The notes beneath the pieces were generated by a model that saw only the letters and a program-made list of their open reading frames with translations, was not told the origin of the DNA and ran no database searches. 33,014 bases of DNA, from NCBI RefSeq assembly GCF_000387765.1, contig NZ_ARZA01000211.1, positions 1-33,014 of the forward strand. The letters run 5' to 3'. Below, piece after piece: positions 32,985-33,014 of the stretch (its first letter is position 1; the number at the start of each line of letters is the position of its first letter). The DNA is from Caldisalinibacter kiritimatiensis (GTDB taxonomy: Bacteria > Bacillota > Clostridia > Tissierellales > Caldisalinibacteraceae). Position numbers and translations under genes: made by a program.

Positions 32985-33014
32985 ACAAAAAATAAAAAAA
33001 CAAATTTGGCAGCG

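Overview
The window looks like part of a chromosome from an AT-rich, anaerobic, Gram-positive (Clostridia/Tissierellia-like) bacterium. Grounds are the strong A+T bias, frequent GTG/TTG starts with purine-rich ribosome binding sites, an NADH-linked [FeFe] hydrogenase operon, an FprA flavodiiron protein, YedF/DUF3343, GdpP and DUF951. The rpsF-ssb-rpsR, gdpP-rplI-dnaB and purA groups usually lie on the left arm near oriC in Firmicutes. Nearly all genes are on the minus strand, so the origin is probably off the high-coordinate end. No phage, IS element or CRISPR array was seen.

Layout, low to high coordinate. 1-960: tRNA-Lys(UUU) with a clean promoter, then a membrane-anchored small protein and a PqqD-like protein downstream of an OPT transporter (960-2897). 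3280-6000: purA with a COG2509 flavoprotein under one promoter. 6186-9375: a tandem HD/HD-GYP protein, a GNAT enzyme whose 3' end holds a DnaA-box cluster, and fprA. 9585-14749: operon MazG-like - yybS-like - gdpP - rplI - dnaB. 15055-16775: an ECF S-component, then rpsF-ssb-rpsR with a probable S6:S18-binding leader. 16821-19651: an aminotransferase, DUF951, DUF3343 and yedF, with odd tandem repeats between them.

19981-22351 is the only plus-strand block. It is a four-gene operon in which every protein carries the same short SHOCT-like helical hairpin: two small paralogues, a DUF2089 zinc-ribbon/HTH protein and a DUF4097 beta-solenoid protein (LiaX/YvlB-like). It converges on a minus-strand envelope cluster (YkvI-like, PQQ-propeller/DUF5711, CvpA, LiaF-like).

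26185-32881 is the most interesting region. An 883-residue protein fuses ferredoxin clusters, a divergent [FeFe]-hydrogenase H-cluster domain, a further Fe-S domain, PAS, a sigma-54 AAA+ domain with an intact GAFTGA motif, and a Fis-type HTH. It sits directly upstream of an hndB-hndA-hndC-hndD hydrogenase operon. That operon is preceded by a near-consensus sigma-54 promoter (GG-N10-GC) and, about 125 bp further up, a perfect 16-bp palindrome that could be the activator's binding site. I infer a one-protein hydrogen or redox sensor that directly controls hydrogenase transcription.
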